DNA from: Paractinoplanes atraurantiacus
Lineage (GTDB): Bacteria > Actinomycetota > Actinomycetes > Mycobacteriales > Micromonosporaceae
Direction of reading: 5' to 3'
Assembly: GCF_900215205.1 (NCBI RefSeq)
Contig: NZ_OBDY01000037.1
Coordinates: 39,687-103,686, forward strand
DNA length: 64,000 nucleotides
The position numbers and the translations under genes are program-made. Shown piece by piece: positions 24,532 through 32,727 of the stretch. Every line of letters begins with the position of its first letter. Positions within the stretch are counted from its first letter, which is position 1. The notes under the pieces were generated by a model. The model did not search any database. It saw only the letters and a program-made list of their open reading frames with translations, and was not told the DNA's origin.

Positions 24532-24888
24532 ATGCCAACGGCGGCGCTGCTGCCGGACGCCACCGACCCCCGCAAGCTGACCCTCGCCGGCGATCTGCGC
24601 CACGGCATCGAACAGAACCAGCTCGTCCTGCACTACCAGCCCAAGGCCGACGCGCGGACCGCAGCCGTCCTGGGCGTCGAGGCCGTGCGCTCCACCGTCG
24701 AACTGGGCCGCAACCTGGGCCTGCGCGTGGTCGCCGAAGGGGTCGAGGACCTGCCGACGTGGCGGCACCTGGACGCGGTCGGCTGCGACGTGCCGCAGGG
24801 CTACTACATCTCCCGGCCAATTTCCGCGGAGGTGTTCGACCAGTGGCTGACGAACCGCACGACCGAAGCCGTCGCCGTGCCGTCCTGA
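24532..24888 (+). pseudogene. EAL-domain gene with large internal deletion
   Basis: The first 52 codons include LAGDLRHGIEQNQLVLHYQP, the start of a cyclic-di-GMP phosphodiesterase EAL domain, up to VLGVEAV. The next codons jump to RSTVELGRNLGLRVVAEGVE, D-LPTWRHLDAVGCD, QGYYISRPI, which is the last third of EAL. About 130-150 residues containing most metal ligands are missing, in frame, at about 24688. The product cannot be an active phosphodiesterase. No GGDEF domain is attached. Confidence 0.75.
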
Positions 24889-24966
24889 GTGACCTGTTCC
24901 CCGGGCCAGACGTGCGGTTGCACGGGAGGCCGTAGTGTGCGGTGACCAATGTGGCTGGAGGGTTCG

Positions 24967-25725
24967 ATGGGTGCGAAGACGGCGCTGCTGGCGTTCACCG
25001 ACGGGGATCTGCGGCCTGCGATGCGGGGTGCGGTCCAAGCTGATCCGGTGGAGGTTCTCGAGCTCGTTCGGGAGTTTCATCCTGACTATGAAGTGACGCC
25101 GATCGGGGACGGCTCACTCGATGACCATTGCTTTCCGGAAGACGACGTCACCTATGCCACCGTGCTCGCCGGGGCCGAGCTCTTCTGCGATCAGCGACTC
25201 GTCGGCCTGCCGTCGGAACTGCCGGAACGGCTGCTCCGGGCCGGGGCCGGACGGCGCATTCTCATGCACGCGATGCACTCGATGTCGGACGCTCTGACTT
25301 TCGCCGTGTGGGAGGACGGGGAGCTGGTTCGCTCGCTGAGCGTTTCGCCGGACAGCGGGGTTGTGGAGAACATTGGTCAGCCGTACGAGTTCGAGCTGCC
25401 CTACTGGGCGGGCGAGCATCCCGTCGAGACGACGTTCCCCGGCCAAGGGGCGTACCCGCTGGACTTCCACCCGCTCGTGCTGGGCGAGGAGGCGTTGCGC
25501 GCGTTCTTCGGCTTCAACCTCGAAGGGTGGCGCGAACCGGACGACGTCGATCCGGTCGAGGTTCCCCTGCATGGGTTCCGCGTGGCCGACCCGACCGGCC
25601 GGGAGCAGGCCGAGCGCGAGGCCCGGATGGAAGAGCTTCTGCGGCGCATGCGACCGCCGCGCCGCTACAGCATGAACCCGGACGGGAGCCTCCGGGAGAT
25701 CGGGGACGCTACAGCAATGCCGTGA
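24967..25725 (+). CDS. DUF6928 family protein
   Basis: A 252-residue soluble protein starting MGAKTALLAFTDGDLRPAM, preceded by a GGAGG site six bases before the ATG. The N-terminus and segments YWAGEHPVETTFPGQGAYPL and GEEALRAFFGFNLEG match a common actinobacterial family (DUF6928) of unknown role. The C-terminal 50 residues are charged (EQAEREARMEELLRRMRPPR). It converges on a minus-strand gene 25 bases away. Confidence 0.85.
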   Translation: MGAKTALLAFTDGDLRPAMRGAVQADPVEVLELVREFHPDYEVTPIGDGSLDDHCFPEDDVTYATVLAGAELFCDQRLVGLPSELPERLLRAGAGRRILMHAMHSMSDALTFAVWEDGELVRSLSVSPDSGVVENIGQPYEFELPYWAGEHPVETTFPGQGAYPLDFHPLVLGEEALRAFFGFNLEGWREPDDVDPVEVPLHGFRVADPTGREQAEREARMEELLRRMRPPRRYSMNPDGSLREIGDATAMP

Positions 25726-25750
25726 GCGGGCTGTCTCGCTCTGACCGGAC

Positions 25751-26308
25751 TCAGTAGTAGAAGGGCTGAGCGGCGGCCCGGTCGGCCGGGACGACGTCGA
25801 GGCGGGGGTCGGCGATCAGGGCGGCGATCGCCGAGGCGGAAGCGCCGATGCCGGCCCAGTGGGGGTCGACGTCGGCGGTGAGGCACCAGGCGTGGTCGGC
25901 GGGCCAGACGAACGCCGGGGGCTGGAAGTCCGCGCGTACGCCATAATCGCCGTAGTCCGTCAAAGGGCCCCGGAAAAGGAAGAACTCGCGCTCCGGGAGC
26001 AGGAGCTTGGGCGCGGGGAAATTGTCGCCCCAGCCGTCCCAGAGGGCGAAATAGCAATCGCCGGGTGTGGTCGTGTGGTGGGACAGGGTCTCCGCGGCGA
26101 AGCCGAGCTTCTGGGTGTCGGTCACGTCGTCGGCAGCGCCCTCGAAGTCGGCCTCCTGCTGGCCGGGGCGCACGGGGTCGGGGATGAAACGCAACCTTGC
26201 GTACGCCTCGAAGCCGTCCGGGCCGAAGGTGAGCAGGTGGTGCCAGTCGACGTCGCTGGAGGCGATCCAGTCGGCGGCGGTCAGGTCGGTGCACAGTCGC
26301 AGAGTCAT
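25751..26308 (-). CDS. hypothetical protein, 185 residues
   Basis: A soluble protein (MTLRLCTDLTAADWIASSDV) with a Trp-rich, likely beta-rich core: DCYFALWDGWGDNFPAPKLL, EFFLFRGPLTDYGDYG, FVWPADHAWCLTADVDPHWAG. The pattern recurs in actinobacterial proteins of unknown function that look like small-ligand binders, but I cannot name a family with certainty. Its ATG lies one base after the stop of the VIT gene, so the two are very probably cotranscribed. Confidence 0.78.
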   Translation of the reverse strand: MTLRLCTDLTAADWIASSDVDWHHLLTFGPDGFEAYARLRFIPDPVRPGQQEADFEGAADDVTDTQKLGFAAETLSHHTTTPGDCYFALWDGWGDNFPAPKLLLPEREFFLFRGPLTDYGDYGVRADFQPPAFVWPADHAWCLTADVDPHWAGIGASASAIAALIADPRLDVVPADRAAAQPFYY

Positions 26309-26309
26309 C

Positions 26310-27005
26310 TCAACCGACCAGGCTACCGATGCCGTACGTGACGGCCATCGCCAGCGCACCGCCCACGACCAGCCGCAGGATGGCGCGGCTGCGGTGGGCG
26401 CCGCCGAGCCGGGCGCTGAGCCAGCCGGTCAGGGCGAGGGCGACGATCACCACGACGAACGCGACGGGGACCCGGGCGCCCGGTGGCGGCAGCAGGATGG
26501 CGGCCAGGGGCAGCAGGGAGCCGGTGGTGAAGGCGATCGCGGAGGCGCCGGCGGCCTGCCACGGGCTGGTGAGCTCCTCCGGATCGAGGTGCAGCTCGAC
26601 GTCGGCGTGAGCGGCGAAGGCGTCGTTCTCGGTCAGCTCGAGCGCCACCTGCCGGGCGGTCGCCCGGGTGAGGCCCTTGGCCTCGTAGAGGGCGGCCAGC
26701 TCCTCGAACTCCTCCTCGGGGAAGTCCGCCAGCTCCGCCTTCTCCCGGGCCAGCAGGGCCTTCTCGGTGTCGCGCTGACTGCTGACCGAGACGTACTCGC
26801 CGAGCGCCATCGAGACGGCGCCGGCGGTCAGGCCCGCGATGCCGGCGGTCAGCAGCGGCCCGGTCGAGGTGGTGGCGCCGGCCACGCCGACGACGAGGCC
26901 GGCGGTGGAGACGATGCCGTCGTTGGCGCCGAGCACGCCGGCGCGCAGCCAGTTCAGCCGGCCGGACAGCGAAGCATCGTGCGGCTCGTTCGGATGCGTA
27001 CTCAC
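26310..27005 (-). CDS. VIT1/CCC1-family membrane transporter
   Basis: A 231-residue integral membrane protein. It begins with the family signature NWLRAGVLGANDGIVSTAGL and LVVGVAGATTSTGPLLTAG, then GLTAGAVSMALGEYVSVSSQ, a charged cytosolic insertion (EKAELADFPEEEFEELAAL) and three C-terminal helices. VIT1/CCC1 proteins move Fe(II) or Mn(II) out of the cytosol. The acidic insertion carries the Glu residues expected for the cytosolic metal-binding domain, shorter than in plant VIT. Together with the DUF305 gene nine bases upstream it suggests a metal-handling operon. Confidence 0.92.
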   Translation of the reverse strand: MSTHPNEPHDASLSGRLNWLRAGVLGANDGIVSTAGLVVGVAGATTSTGPLLTAGIAGLTAGAVSMALGEYVSVSSQRDTEKALLAREKAELADFPEEEFEELAALYEAKGLTRATARQVALELTENDAFAAHADVELHLDPEELTSPWQAAGASAIAFTTGSLLPLAAILLPPPGARVPVAFVVVIVALALTGWLSARLGGAHRSRAILRLVVGGALAMAVTYGIGSLVG

Positions 27006-27013
27006 ACCGAATT

Positions 27014-27673
27014 TTAAAGGTCTTCCATTCTCCTGATCTCACTGCCCTGCTCGACGGCCATCTCGCCGGCGGTCTCGCGCAGACGCTCGTCCTCGCCGCT
27101 CTTCATGACATCGCCGGCCATCTGCATGGCGCCGCGGTGATGGGAGCTCATCATGGCGATGAAACGCTCGTCGAAAGCGGCGCCTTTCAGCCCGGCCAGC
27201 GCCGTCATGTCGGCCGCGGTCTGCATGCCGGGCATGGTGCTGTGATCGTGCGAAGGGTCGTTCTCCGGCAACTTGCGCTGGGTGAGCCAGTTGCGGAGCC
27301 ATCCGATCTCCGGTTCCTGTACGGCCAACATGCGCTGGGACAGGGCGAGAAGCTGCCCGTTCTGACCGCGCCCGGGCACGAGTTTCGCCATTTCGACGGC
27401 CTGACCGTGATGGGCGATCATCATCTGGACGAACGCGACGTCGGCCGCGTTGTAGGTGACGCCGTCGGGCGCGCGCACCTTGTCCGAGTCGGTCACAGTG
27501 GACGACTCGCCGGGCTTACCGGGCACCACCACCCGAACCGGCGGGCCGGCACTCTCGCCGGCCCGCGGCGCGGCGGCTTTCTGGCCGGAGCCGGAGCGGG
27601 CCGCCAGGGCGATCCCGGCCGCCGCGAGCACGATGACCAGCGCGATCAGCATTGACGTCCGTGAACGGCTCAT
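27014..27673 (-). CDS. DUF305 protein (exported, His/Met-rich)
   Basis: A 219-residue protein with an N-terminal signal anchor (MLIALVIVLAAAGIALAA) and two DUF305 half-repeats, each with the core MM-x2-HH: FVQMMIAHHGQAVEMAKL and FIAMMSSHHRGAMQMAGDV. DUF305 proteins have a ferritin-like helical bundle and are often linked to copper. The insertion HDHSTMPGM adds further potential metal ligands. A good AAGGGA site precedes the ATG; a TTG one codon earlier is the alternative. It sits nine bases upstream of the VIT transporter gene. Confidence 0.92.
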   Translation of the reverse strand: MSRSRTSMLIALVIVLAAAGIALAARSGSGQKAAAPRAGESAGPPVRVVVPGKPGESSTVTDSDKVRAPDGVTYNAADVAFVQMMIAHHGQAVEMAKLVPGRGQNGQLLALSQRMLAVQEPEIGWLRNWLTQRKLPENDPSHDHSTMPGMQTAADMTALAGLKGAAFDERFIAMMSSHHRGAMQMAGDVMKSGEDERLRETAGEMAVEQGSEIRRMEDL

Positions 27674-27800
27674 CAAATCCCTTCATCGAAGCCTGAAGAT
27701 GTTCCCGAGGCGGGCCCCGGCAATTACTGTAGCGACAGAAGTGAATACGGTCGGTGGGGCTCCATCCTGCCTCGCCGTGCCGTCATCCGGAAGGAGCTCC

Positions 27801-29210
27801 ATGACGCACCCACGAGGGCGCCGTGCCGCAATCGGCGCGGTGGTGCTCGCGGCCGCCCTGCTCACGGCACCCGTGAGCGGCGTGGCACAAGCCGCCGAAC
27901 CGAACACGATTCCGGGCGTCGACGAGATCGTCAGCAGCCCGAACCTCAAGCAGGTCGCACACCGGGACAAGATCGGCCCGTTCGCGAACTCGACGAACTC
28001 CGACTGGGCTTTCCAGGGCAAGTACGCCTACAGCGGCAACTACAACGGCTTCACCGTCTACGACATCAGCAACCCGAAGGCGCCGTTCGAGGCGGCCCAG
28101 GTGGTCTGCCCGGGCTCGCAGAACGACGTCTCGGTCAGCGGCAACCTGCTCTTCCTGGGCACCGACTCGCAGCGCACCGACGACGGCTGCACCAGCACCG
28201 GCTCCACGACGGACAACCCGGGCGCCCGCTGGGAAGGCATCAAGGTCTTCGACATCAGCAACCCGCTGACGCCGGTCTACCTCAAGTCGGTCAAGACGGA
28301 CTGCGGCTCACACACGCAGACACTGGTCCCCGGCAAGAAGGGCGACCCGAACGTCTACCTCTACATCTCCTCGTACAACCTGTCGACGGTGGACCTGCCG
28401 AACTGCGCCCTGCCGCACGACAAGATCTCCATCATCAAGGTGCCCAAGCGCAACCCGGCGGCGGCCGCGGTGGTGGCCACACCGGTCATCTTCCCGGACG
28501 GCGGCTACGAGGGCGACGGCGAGCAGAAGAGCGCCACGACCGGCTGCCACGACATCACGGTCTACGCCGACAAGGACATCGCGGCCGGCGCCTGCATGGG
28601 CGACGGCGTCCTGTTCGACATCTCAAAGCGCACGGCGCCGAAGGTCATCACCACGGTCCGCGACACCGTGAACTTCTCGTTCTGGCACTCGGCGACCTTC
28701 AACAACAACGGCACGAAGATCGTCTTCACCGACGAGCTCGGCGGCGGCGGCCTGGCCACCTGCAACGAGCGCTTCGGCCCGAAGCTCGGCGCCGACGCCG
28801 TCTACGACATCGTGGGCAAGCGCAAGCTGGTCTTCCGCAGCTACTTCAAGATTCCCCGTACGAACGCGGACACCGAGAACTGCGTGGCCCACAACGGCTC
28901 CCTGATCCCGGTCCCCGGCCGCGACATCATGGTCCAGGCCTGGTACCAGGGCGGCATCTCGGTGTGGGACTTCACCGACTCGCGCCGCCCGAAGGAGATC
29001 GCCTACTGGGAGCGGGGCCCCATCTCCCTGACCACCCCGGTGGGTGGCGGTTCGTGGTCCGCGTACTGGTACAACGGCTACATCTTCTCGAACGACATCG
29101 CGAAGGGCATCGACGTCCTCGACCTGAAGGACCCGAGAACGAACATCGCGAAGTTCTTCCGCACAAAGGAGTTCAACGCCCAGACGCAGAACAACTTCCT
29201 GCGCTGGTAG
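27801..29210 (+). CDS. secreted LVIVD-repeat (beta-propeller) protein
   Basis: A 469-residue protein with an AAGGAG site and a classical signal peptide (GAVVLAAALLTAPVSGVAQA). The mature part holds repeated blade-like units: YAYSGNYNGFTVYDISNPKA, IKVFDISNPLTPVYLKSVK, VLFDISKRTAPKVITTV, ISVWDFTDSRRPKEIAYWE and GIDVLDLKDPRTNIAKF. These match the LVIVD repeat, which builds a propeller on the outer face of the cell. Several Cys (about seven) could form disulfides. It is divergent from the DUF305/VIT unit. The exact ligand is unknown. Confidence 0.9.
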   Translation: MTHPRGRRAAIGAVVLAAALLTAPVSGVAQAAEPNTIPGVDEIVSSPNLKQVAHRDKIGPFANSTNSDWAFQGKYAYSGNYNGFTVYDISNPKAPFEAAQVVCPGSQNDVSVSGNLLFLGTDSQRTDDGCTSTGSTTDNPGARWEGIKVFDISNPLTPVYLKSVKTDCGSHTQTLVPGKKGDPNVYLYISSYNLSTVDLPNCALPHDKISIIKVPKRNPAAAAVVATPVIFPDGGYEGDGEQKSATTGCHDITVYADKDIAAGACMGDGVLFDISKRTAPKVITTVRDTVNFSFWHSATFNNNGTKIVFTDELGGGGLATCNERFGPKLGADAVYDIVGKRKLVFRSYFKIPRTNADTENCVAHNGSLIPVPGRDIMVQAWYQGGISVWDFTDSRRPKEIAYWERGPISLTTPVGGGSWSAYWYNGYIFSNDIAKGIDVLDLKDPRTNIAKFFRTKEFNAQTQNNFLRW

Positions 29211-29221
29211 ACGAGCTCATC

Positions 29222-29252
29222 GGCCGGGTCCTGCTTCGCGCGGGGCCCGGCC
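29222..29252 (+). terminator. hairpin terminator after LVIVD gene
   Basis: GGCCGGG at 29222-29228 pairs with CCCGGCC at 29246-29252, twelve bases after the stop codon. There is no T-tract. Confidence 0.6.
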
Positions 29253-29273
29253 TTCGTCTGCCAGGATGGCCGC

Positions 29274-29600
29274 ATGGACGAGAAGATCACGCCCATCCTG
29301 CATACGGAGAACGCCCAAGCGTCAGAGGCCTGGTACGGCCGGCTCGGTTTTGTCCGACAGTGGGAGCACCGCTTCGGGCCCGGCTTCCCCTTGTTTCTCT
29401 GCATCTCGCGTGGGCCGATGCAGATCTTCCTGTCGGAGCATCGCGACGATGCTCGACCCGACACGCTCCTGTACCTGCACGTCGGCGATATCGAGGCCGT
29501 AGCCGCCGAGTTCGGGGTCGCCATCGAGGAGGCGCCCTGGGGGCGGGAGATCCACCTGACGGACCCGGACGGAAATCGCCTGCGCATCGGCAGCACTTGA
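29274..29600 (+). CDS. VOC-fold protein (glyoxalase/bleomycin-resistance type)
   Basis: A 108-residue protein (MDEKITPILHTENAQASEAW). It has the VOC paired beta-alpha-beta-beta-beta units: ILHTENAQASEAWYGRLGFV and LYLHVGDIEAVAAEFGVAIE, ending EIHLTDPDGNRLRIG. The size and GFPLFLCISRGPMQIFLSEH fit bleomycin-resistance-like binding proteins, which act as dimers that sequester a drug. His10 and Glu at the end of the sheet could also bind metal. Function as resistance or as a small enzyme is undecided. Confidence 0.88.
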   Translation: MDEKITPILHTENAQASEAWYGRLGFVRQWEHRFGPGFPLFLCISRGPMQIFLSEHRDDARPDTLLYLHVGDIEAVAAEFGVAIEEAPWGREIHLTDPDGNRLRIGST

Positions 29601-30060
29601 CGTCCCCGTTTCCGCCGGGTAGCCAGGTGCGGACGCTCGGCGGCGAATCCGGAGGACGATCAAGTAGGCGGCCCGCATGGTCTTGTCGCCCCCCTCACCA
29701 ACCCTTGGCTTCGGTTCGCTGTTGCCCGCTTGGACATTCCTCATGCGCCCGCACTGGTCGTTGCAGATGTGCCAGCCAACGGTCGAGCCATGACCGCCAT
29801 TGCGCCCTGCCAAAGGCCATCACGCGCGGCAGCGTCGTATTGGCATCACGAGGAGACCCGATAAAGTTTCGCCTCGGCTCGAACACTCGGGTTTAGGGCT
29901 CTAGAGTCCAGGAACAGCAGCCGGCAGCAACGGTGCTCGTCGCTCTTACCCAGCAATGTAGAGGGAGGCCAGGGCGGTCGCGCCCAGCCGATTTGCGGAT
30001 CAGGATTTTACGCTCGCTCGGCTCAGTAACTTATGTGGGCAGCTGAACGAACTGTGGGAC
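29601..30060. other. gene-free stretch
   Basis: No convincing gene in 460 bases. GC content falls towards the right end. The frame that opens the next gene is already open from 29962 with protein-like codons (FTLARLSNLCGQLNELWD) but has no usable start codon there, so the downstream gene may once have been longer. Confidence 0.5.
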
Positions 30061-30465
30061 ATGGTCCGGGAGATTGAATATCTGGAATTCCCTCGCTGGG
30101 AGCCCGGGATTCTGATCCTACCGGCACTCAACCCCCATGTCGCGGCTCTGGGAATGCAATCACCCCTGTGGATGGAGCTGTTATTTCCAGGCGCAGGCGC
30201 GGGCGCCGGCGCAGCCGCGATACATTTACTGGTCAAAGTGTTACGTGATCCGGGAGCTGTAGCGGAATGGCTGCCGACTTTTGTTGAGCGTTGGCATTCG
30301 AAGTGGGCTGCGGCGGAACGCGCACGCTTGGAGCACGCTGTGGCTCATAAACAAAGGCTTGAAGAACTAAGTAGACAGGTAGTCGGGAGCGCCGCGAGTA
30401 TCGAAGTATCTCCAAGCTCAGTAAACGCCGTTGGTCTCCCCGACCCACCCCCTGAGATCGAGTAA
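30061..30465 (+). CDS. hypothetical protein, AT-richer
   Basis: A 134-residue protein (MVREIEYLEFPRWEPGILIL). A Gly/Ala alternation (GAGAGAGAA) leads into a hydrophobic helix (AIHLLVKVLRDPG), followed by a charged coiled helix (WHSKWAAAERARLEHAVAHK, QRLEELSRQV). Codons are less G/C-biased than in most neighbours. The upstream open frame reads like protein but lacks a start, so truncation at the N-terminus is possible. The layout, short sensor-like head plus helix, is seen in actinobacterial effector-associated proteins, but I recognise no family. Confidence 0.55.
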   Translation: MVREIEYLEFPRWEPGILILPALNPHVAALGMQSPLWMELLFPGAGAGAGAAAIHLLVKVLRDPGAVAEWLPTFVERWHSKWAAAERARLEHAVAHKQRLEELSRQVVGSAASIEVSPSSVNAVGLPDPPPEIE

Positions 30466-30552
30466 CCATTAAAAGCACCACTTAATCACGGGAGATCAGA
30501 ACGCAATGGCCGATAGCGGCGTAGACACGCGGCCATCCAAAGCGGTGCCCGA

Positions 30553-31224
30553 CTACCGACTCGGCGTCCAGGGCCTTCCGGGGCCCTCGCGTTCTACGCA
30601 CTCCCCCGGGGCCAGGTCGAGGATGTCGAGCAAGGTGGGGTCCTCGTCGACGGCGTGGGAGAGGTGGCCCAGCTTTCCGGTTTTCGGGTTGGCGTCCGAG
30701 GCTCCGATCAGCTGCCACATGCCGTCGTCGGCGTCGTGGCTTACGTACAGGATGGGCTCGGTCTTTTCGAAGACCTCGCCGGTCTGGATGCTGGTGGTGC
30801 CCAGGAGCCAGTGTTGCAGCCACCACGCACGGCGGTCGCGTTCCATGACCGCGTCGGCCACGGCCCAGATGAACGGCAGGTCCTCGTGGGCGCGGGCCTG
30901 GTCGGCGGTCAGGTCGGGGCCGCCCTCGGGGACCTTCTCGAACGGCTCGTCGATCAGGGAGAAGGCGTGGCCGTCGCCGTGGTCGAAGATCACCGCGTGG
31001 AAGGTGCCGCCGCCGGGGTTGCCGGCGCCGATGCCGACCGACAGCCGGCCCACGTGCGGGTCGGCGCCGGTGGTCCAGCCCAGGGCATACGAGGCCAGCT
31101 CGCCCCGGGGACCGATGAACTCGCCGAAAGCCCGCCGGTCCATGCCCGTCGCGTCGGCTGTGGGCACTTCGACGAGCGCCCCTTCCACCACCTGAATCCG
31201 CACTCGGGCAAGATAGCCGATCAT
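30553..31224 (-). CDS. hypothetical protein, 223 residues, two-part
   Basis: From the ATG at 31224 the protein reads MIGYLARVRIQVVEGALVEV. The first 130 residues (RRAFGEFIGPRGELASYALG, VGRLSVGIGAGNPGGGTFHA, IFDHGDGHAFSLIDEPFE) look like one alpha/beta domain. The last 60 (ILYVSHDADDGMWQLIGASD, LGHLSHAVDEDPTLLDIL, DLAPGECVEREGPGRPW) match a common actinobacterial C-terminal module of unknown role, related in appearance to DUF2185. No signal peptide is present. Neighbouring genes are unrelated. Confidence 0.8.
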   Translation of the reverse strand: MIGYLARVRIQVVEGALVEVPTADATGMDRRAFGEFIGPRGELASYALGWTTGADPHVGRLSVGIGAGNPGGGTFHAVIFDHGDGHAFSLIDEPFEKVPEGGPDLTADQARAHEDLPFIWAVADAVMERDRRAWWLQHWLLGTTSIQTGEVFEKTEPILYVSHDADDGMWQLIGASDANPKTGKLGHLSHAVDEDPTLLDILDLAPGECVEREGPGRPWTPSR

Positions 31225-31330
31225 GATAGGCGAGTGGGAAGGCAGTGACGGGCGGCGTGGTCCGAGGACACCTCGGGTGCGGTGCTGGCCGCCCACATCA
31301 CCGCGGCCGGCCACCGGCTTCTCTAGCGTC

Positions 31331-31942
31331 TCAGCGCGACGCGAGGACCTCGTTCAAGCGGGCGACCGCGGCCTCGCCGACGTGGGTGTTCAGGGTGGAG
31401 GCCACTTCTCGGAGCTCTGCCTCGGTGACACCCGTGTTCAGCGCGACGCCCACATGGGAGCGCAGCTGCGATTCGAGGCCGTCCAGGGCCGAAAGGGCGG
31501 CCACGGTGGCGACCTCGCGGGTCTGCCAGTCGAGGTTGTCGCGGGCGAAGATGTCGCCGAACAAGTGGGACTTCAGGAACTGGTCGATGGTGGGGGCGAA
31601 CTCGAACAACGGGCCGGTCACCGGGGCGCCGACGAGCTTGGTCTGGTTGTCGGTGCCCAGGCTCAGCATGTCGGTGCCGGGTGGGGGCGGTGACGGCTGG
31701 GTGCCTGGCTGGTCTTCGATTCCGTTTGTACGCCGGGTGGCCAGCACCTCCATGAAAGCGCCGAGGCCGTTGAGGCTTCTCGGGAAGCCCGTGTAGGCGT
31801 ACATCTGAATCAGAATTTCTTTGATCTCGCTGATCGTCAGGCCGGCGTCGAGAGCGCCGTTCAGTGCCTCTCGCAGCTGCGGGATGCGGCCGGTGGCGGT
31901 GAAGGCGGCGATCGTCGTCGTTGCTTCCAGGCGGGTGGTCAC
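31331..31942 (-). CDS. carboxymuconolactone decarboxylase (CMD) family protein, two-domain
   Basis: A 203-residue protein with two CMD modules. The first carries GALDAGLTISEIKEILIQMY and AYTGFPRSLNGLGAF; the second carries NLDWQTREVATVAALSALDG and HVGVALNTGVTEAELREV. The CxxC pair of AhpD-type peroxidase members is absent, so a decarboxylase-like or isomerase-like role is more probable than alkylhydroperoxidase. Its ATG overlaps the stop of the cupin gene by four bases; CMD-cupin pairs are a common cassette in bacteria. Confidence 0.9.
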   Translation of the reverse strand: MTTRLEATTTIAAFTATGRIPQLREALNGALDAGLTISEIKEILIQMYAYTGFPRSLNGLGAFMEVLATRRTNGIEDQPGTQPSPPPPGTDMLSLGTDNQTKLVGAPVTGPLFEFAPTIDQFLKSHLFGDIFARDNLDWQTREVATVAALSALDGLESQLRSHVGVALNTGVTEAELREVASTLNTHVGEAAVARLNEVLASR

Positions 31943-32355
31943 TGCTGGGCGGCTTTCAGGTAGAGGTCGTCGGGGACAGGCTCGAGCCAGGTGGTGGGGT
32001 CGCCGCCGTCGGGCTTGGCCTCGAGCATGGCCAGGTGGCTCATGAAGGTGCCGGGGGCGGCGCCGTGCCAGTGTTCCTCGCCGGGCGGGCAGATGACCGT
32101 CTCGCCGGCGTGGATGTGCAGGACCGAGCCGTCGCGGATGCCGACCAGGCCCACGCCCTCGGTGACGTGCAAGGTCTGTCCCACGGCGTGCGAGTGCCAG
32201 TTGGTGCGGGCGCCCGGCGTGAACCGGACGAGAGCAACGGTCATCCGTGACGGGCCGGTCCCGTTGTAGATCGGGGTCATGTAGACGTCCCCGGTGAACG
32301 CCTGCGCGGGCGTCTTCACTGTGGGACGGACGGGTTGAAGTTCCATGCCTTCCAT
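31939..32355 (-). CDS. cupin-domain protein (mandelonitrile-lyase-like subfamily)
   Basis: A 138-residue single-domain cupin. The metal motif is NWHSHAVGQTLHVTEGVG (two His and Gln/His), with the second motif CPPGEEHWHGAAPGTFMSHL. The IYNGTGPSRMTVALVRFTPG start and WHGAAP end match the small cupins usually paired with carboxymuconolactone decarboxylases, as here by a four-base overlap. The Mn-dependent mandelonitrile lyase of Granulicella belongs to this group, but the physiological reaction is not settled. Start may be the second Met (32346). Confidence 0.9.
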   Translation of the reverse strand: MEGMELQPVRPTVKTPAQAFTGDVYMTPIYNGTGPSRMTVALVRFTPGARTNWHSHAVGQTLHVTEGVGLVGIRDGSVLHIHAGETVICPPGEEHWHGAAPGTFMSHLAMLEAKPDGGDPTTWLEPVPDDLYLKAAQQ

Positions 32356-32484
32356 GTAACCGCTTTCGGCGCTCTCCAGGGAGGCACTGTCAGAGCACCC
32401 CAGATTTCGGTGCCGCCCCTTCTGGTGTGAGGTCCCGAACTATCGCGTCTTCGCTCGCGACGAGACCGGCGTGGCGATCCGCGG

Positions 32485-32636
32485 GGCGAGGCTGAGGAGT
32501 TGACTCGGCTGCTTGATCTCGGGTCCAAGCGGTCGAGTATCGTCGGCCGCGGGTCTTGGAGGACCCGGAGGGCGATGAATTTTGCCTGATGGCGAAGCAG
32601 ATCCCCGCGGGACCAGCTCCATTCCACGACGCGTAG
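32485..32636 (+). pseudogene. remnant of a VOC/glyoxalase gene
   Basis: The plus strand reads GEAEELTRLLDLGSKR in one frame and, after a one-base shift near 32533, VEYRRPRVLEDPEGDEFCLM and a stop at 32634-32636. The second piece is the classical C-terminal strand of VOC proteins (L-x-D-P-E-G-N-E-F-C). The N-terminal two thirds are missing. It fills most of the gap between the cupin gene and the following large gene. Confidence 0.55.
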
Positions 32637-32727
32637 TCACGCAGCGTCAACAAGGCCGCGACGTTCGGCTCTGATCCGCTCTGTGGACCTACTGGACCGC
32701 GAAGCGGTACGGGGTTAAGGTCACGCC

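Noticed and set aside
29601..30060. Search for a tRNA or small RNA gene in the gene-free stretch
   Set aside because: No cloverleaf-like paired arms or conserved T-loop sequence could be recognised.
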